From UBA10427 sp003500135 (GTDB taxonomy: Bacteria > Bacteroidota > Bacteroidia > Cytophagales > Cyclobacteriaceae): a stretch of 6,446 nt of DNA. Below the pieces are notes generated by a model. The model saw only the letters and a program-made list of their open reading frames with translations, made no database searches and was not told the origin of the DNA. The DNA lies in contig CAWZYQ010000188.1 of assembly GCA_963966275.1 (NCBI GenBank), positions 1 through 6,446 on the forward strand. Reading direction: 5' to 3'. This document shows positions 6,305 to 6,446 of the stretch, one piece after another. Position 1 is the stretch's first letter. Every line of letters begins with the position of its first letter. A program made the translations under genes and the position numbers.

Positions 6305-6330
6305 AAAACCCGCTCCTGCCGGGTTTTTTT
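6305..6330 (+). terminator. Rho-independent terminator after tRNA-Leu
   Basis: AAAACCCG (6305-6312) pairs perfectly with CGGGTTTT (6320-6327) around a 7-base loop, and the T-run continues to 6330, followed by GTTTT. It lies 25 bases after the tRNA, ending a single-gene transcription unit that starts at the promoter at 6137-6167. Confidence 0.85.
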
Positions 6331-6416
6331 GTTTTCTAAAACTGATCCAAAACCTATTCAGTATGAATCATTTCTGTCACACACTTTTTAATACTATTGA
6401 CTTAGGCACTTTGTAA

Positions 6417-6434
6417 ATATGGCTAATATGGCTA
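6417..6434 (+). repeat. Tandem duplication of a 9-bp unit
   Basis: ATATGGCTA occurs twice in direct, perfect succession (6417-6425 and 6426-6434). The surrounding 110 bases after the terminator are AT-rich and hold no other feature that I can support. Each copy contains an ATG, in the same frame as the other. Confidence 0.8.
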
Positions 6435-6446
6435 AATGTAGTAAAT
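6419..6446 (+). CDS. Possible start of a gene running off the right edge
   Basis: From ATG 6419 the frame reads MANMAKCSK and is open to the end of the window. A second in-frame ATG lies at 6428, inside the duplicated 9-bp unit. There is no Shine-Dalgarno sequence and no perfect TAnnTTTG element upstream; TTG at 6397-6399 and CACTTTG at 6408-6413 are loose matches. Nine codons are too few to judge, and no product can be named. Confidence 0.15.

Overview
The window looks like a chromosomal segment from a Bacteroidota bacterium, most likely of the Cytophagales/Flavobacteriia kind; the exact lineage cannot be fixed from sequence alone. The evidence is short signal peptides ending near Ala-Gln or Gly-Gln, weak or absent Shine-Dalgarno sites, a perfect Bacteroidetes-type promoter (TTG-N20-TATATTTG) in front of a tRNA gene, and the protein families present (LamG-OmpA fusion, small outer-membrane beta-barrel).

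Layout, left to right. (1) Up to position 336, plus strand: the C-terminal part of a Na+/Ca2+ exchanger-type antiporter. Its reading frame is interrupted near the left edge. (2) 351-1535, minus strand: a two-lobed GNAT-like acyltransferase homologue (YghO-like), convergent with the exchanger and separated from it by a small hairpin. (3) 1684-3024, minus strand: a secreted or outer-membrane protein with a LamG jelly-roll domain and a C-terminal OmpA peptidoglycan-binding domain. (4) 3025-3262: a divergent intergenic region with a good minus-strand promoter and a weaker plus-strand one sharing the same AT-rich core. (5) 3263-5467, plus strand: egtB and egtD, the iron-dependent sulfoxide synthase and the histidine trimethyltransferase of ergothioneine biosynthesis. 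They abut with no intervening base and in the same frame. (6) 5491-6120, plus strand: a small outer-membrane beta-barrel protein 23 bases downstream, possibly in the same operon. (7) 6136-6335: promoter, tRNA-Leu(GAG) and a strong Rho-independent terminator. (8) The last 110 bases are AT-rich, with a 9-bp tandem duplication that could hold the start of a further gene running off the right edge.

The functional core is egtB-egtD. EgtD would convert histidine to hercynine with three SAM, and EgtB would join a sulfur donor to hercynine using Fe(II) and O2. No egtA, egtC or egtE is in the window. The Tyr-Tyr pair in EgtB is the one I associate with the cysteine-using type, which would need neither EgtA nor EgtC. 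A C-S lyase for the last step must be elsewhere. I see no mobile element, CRISPR array or phage gene, and no clearly undescribed system. The points most worth a second look are the OvoA-like arrangement of egtB-egtD, the neighbouring beta-barrel, and the broken exchanger reading frame at the left edge.
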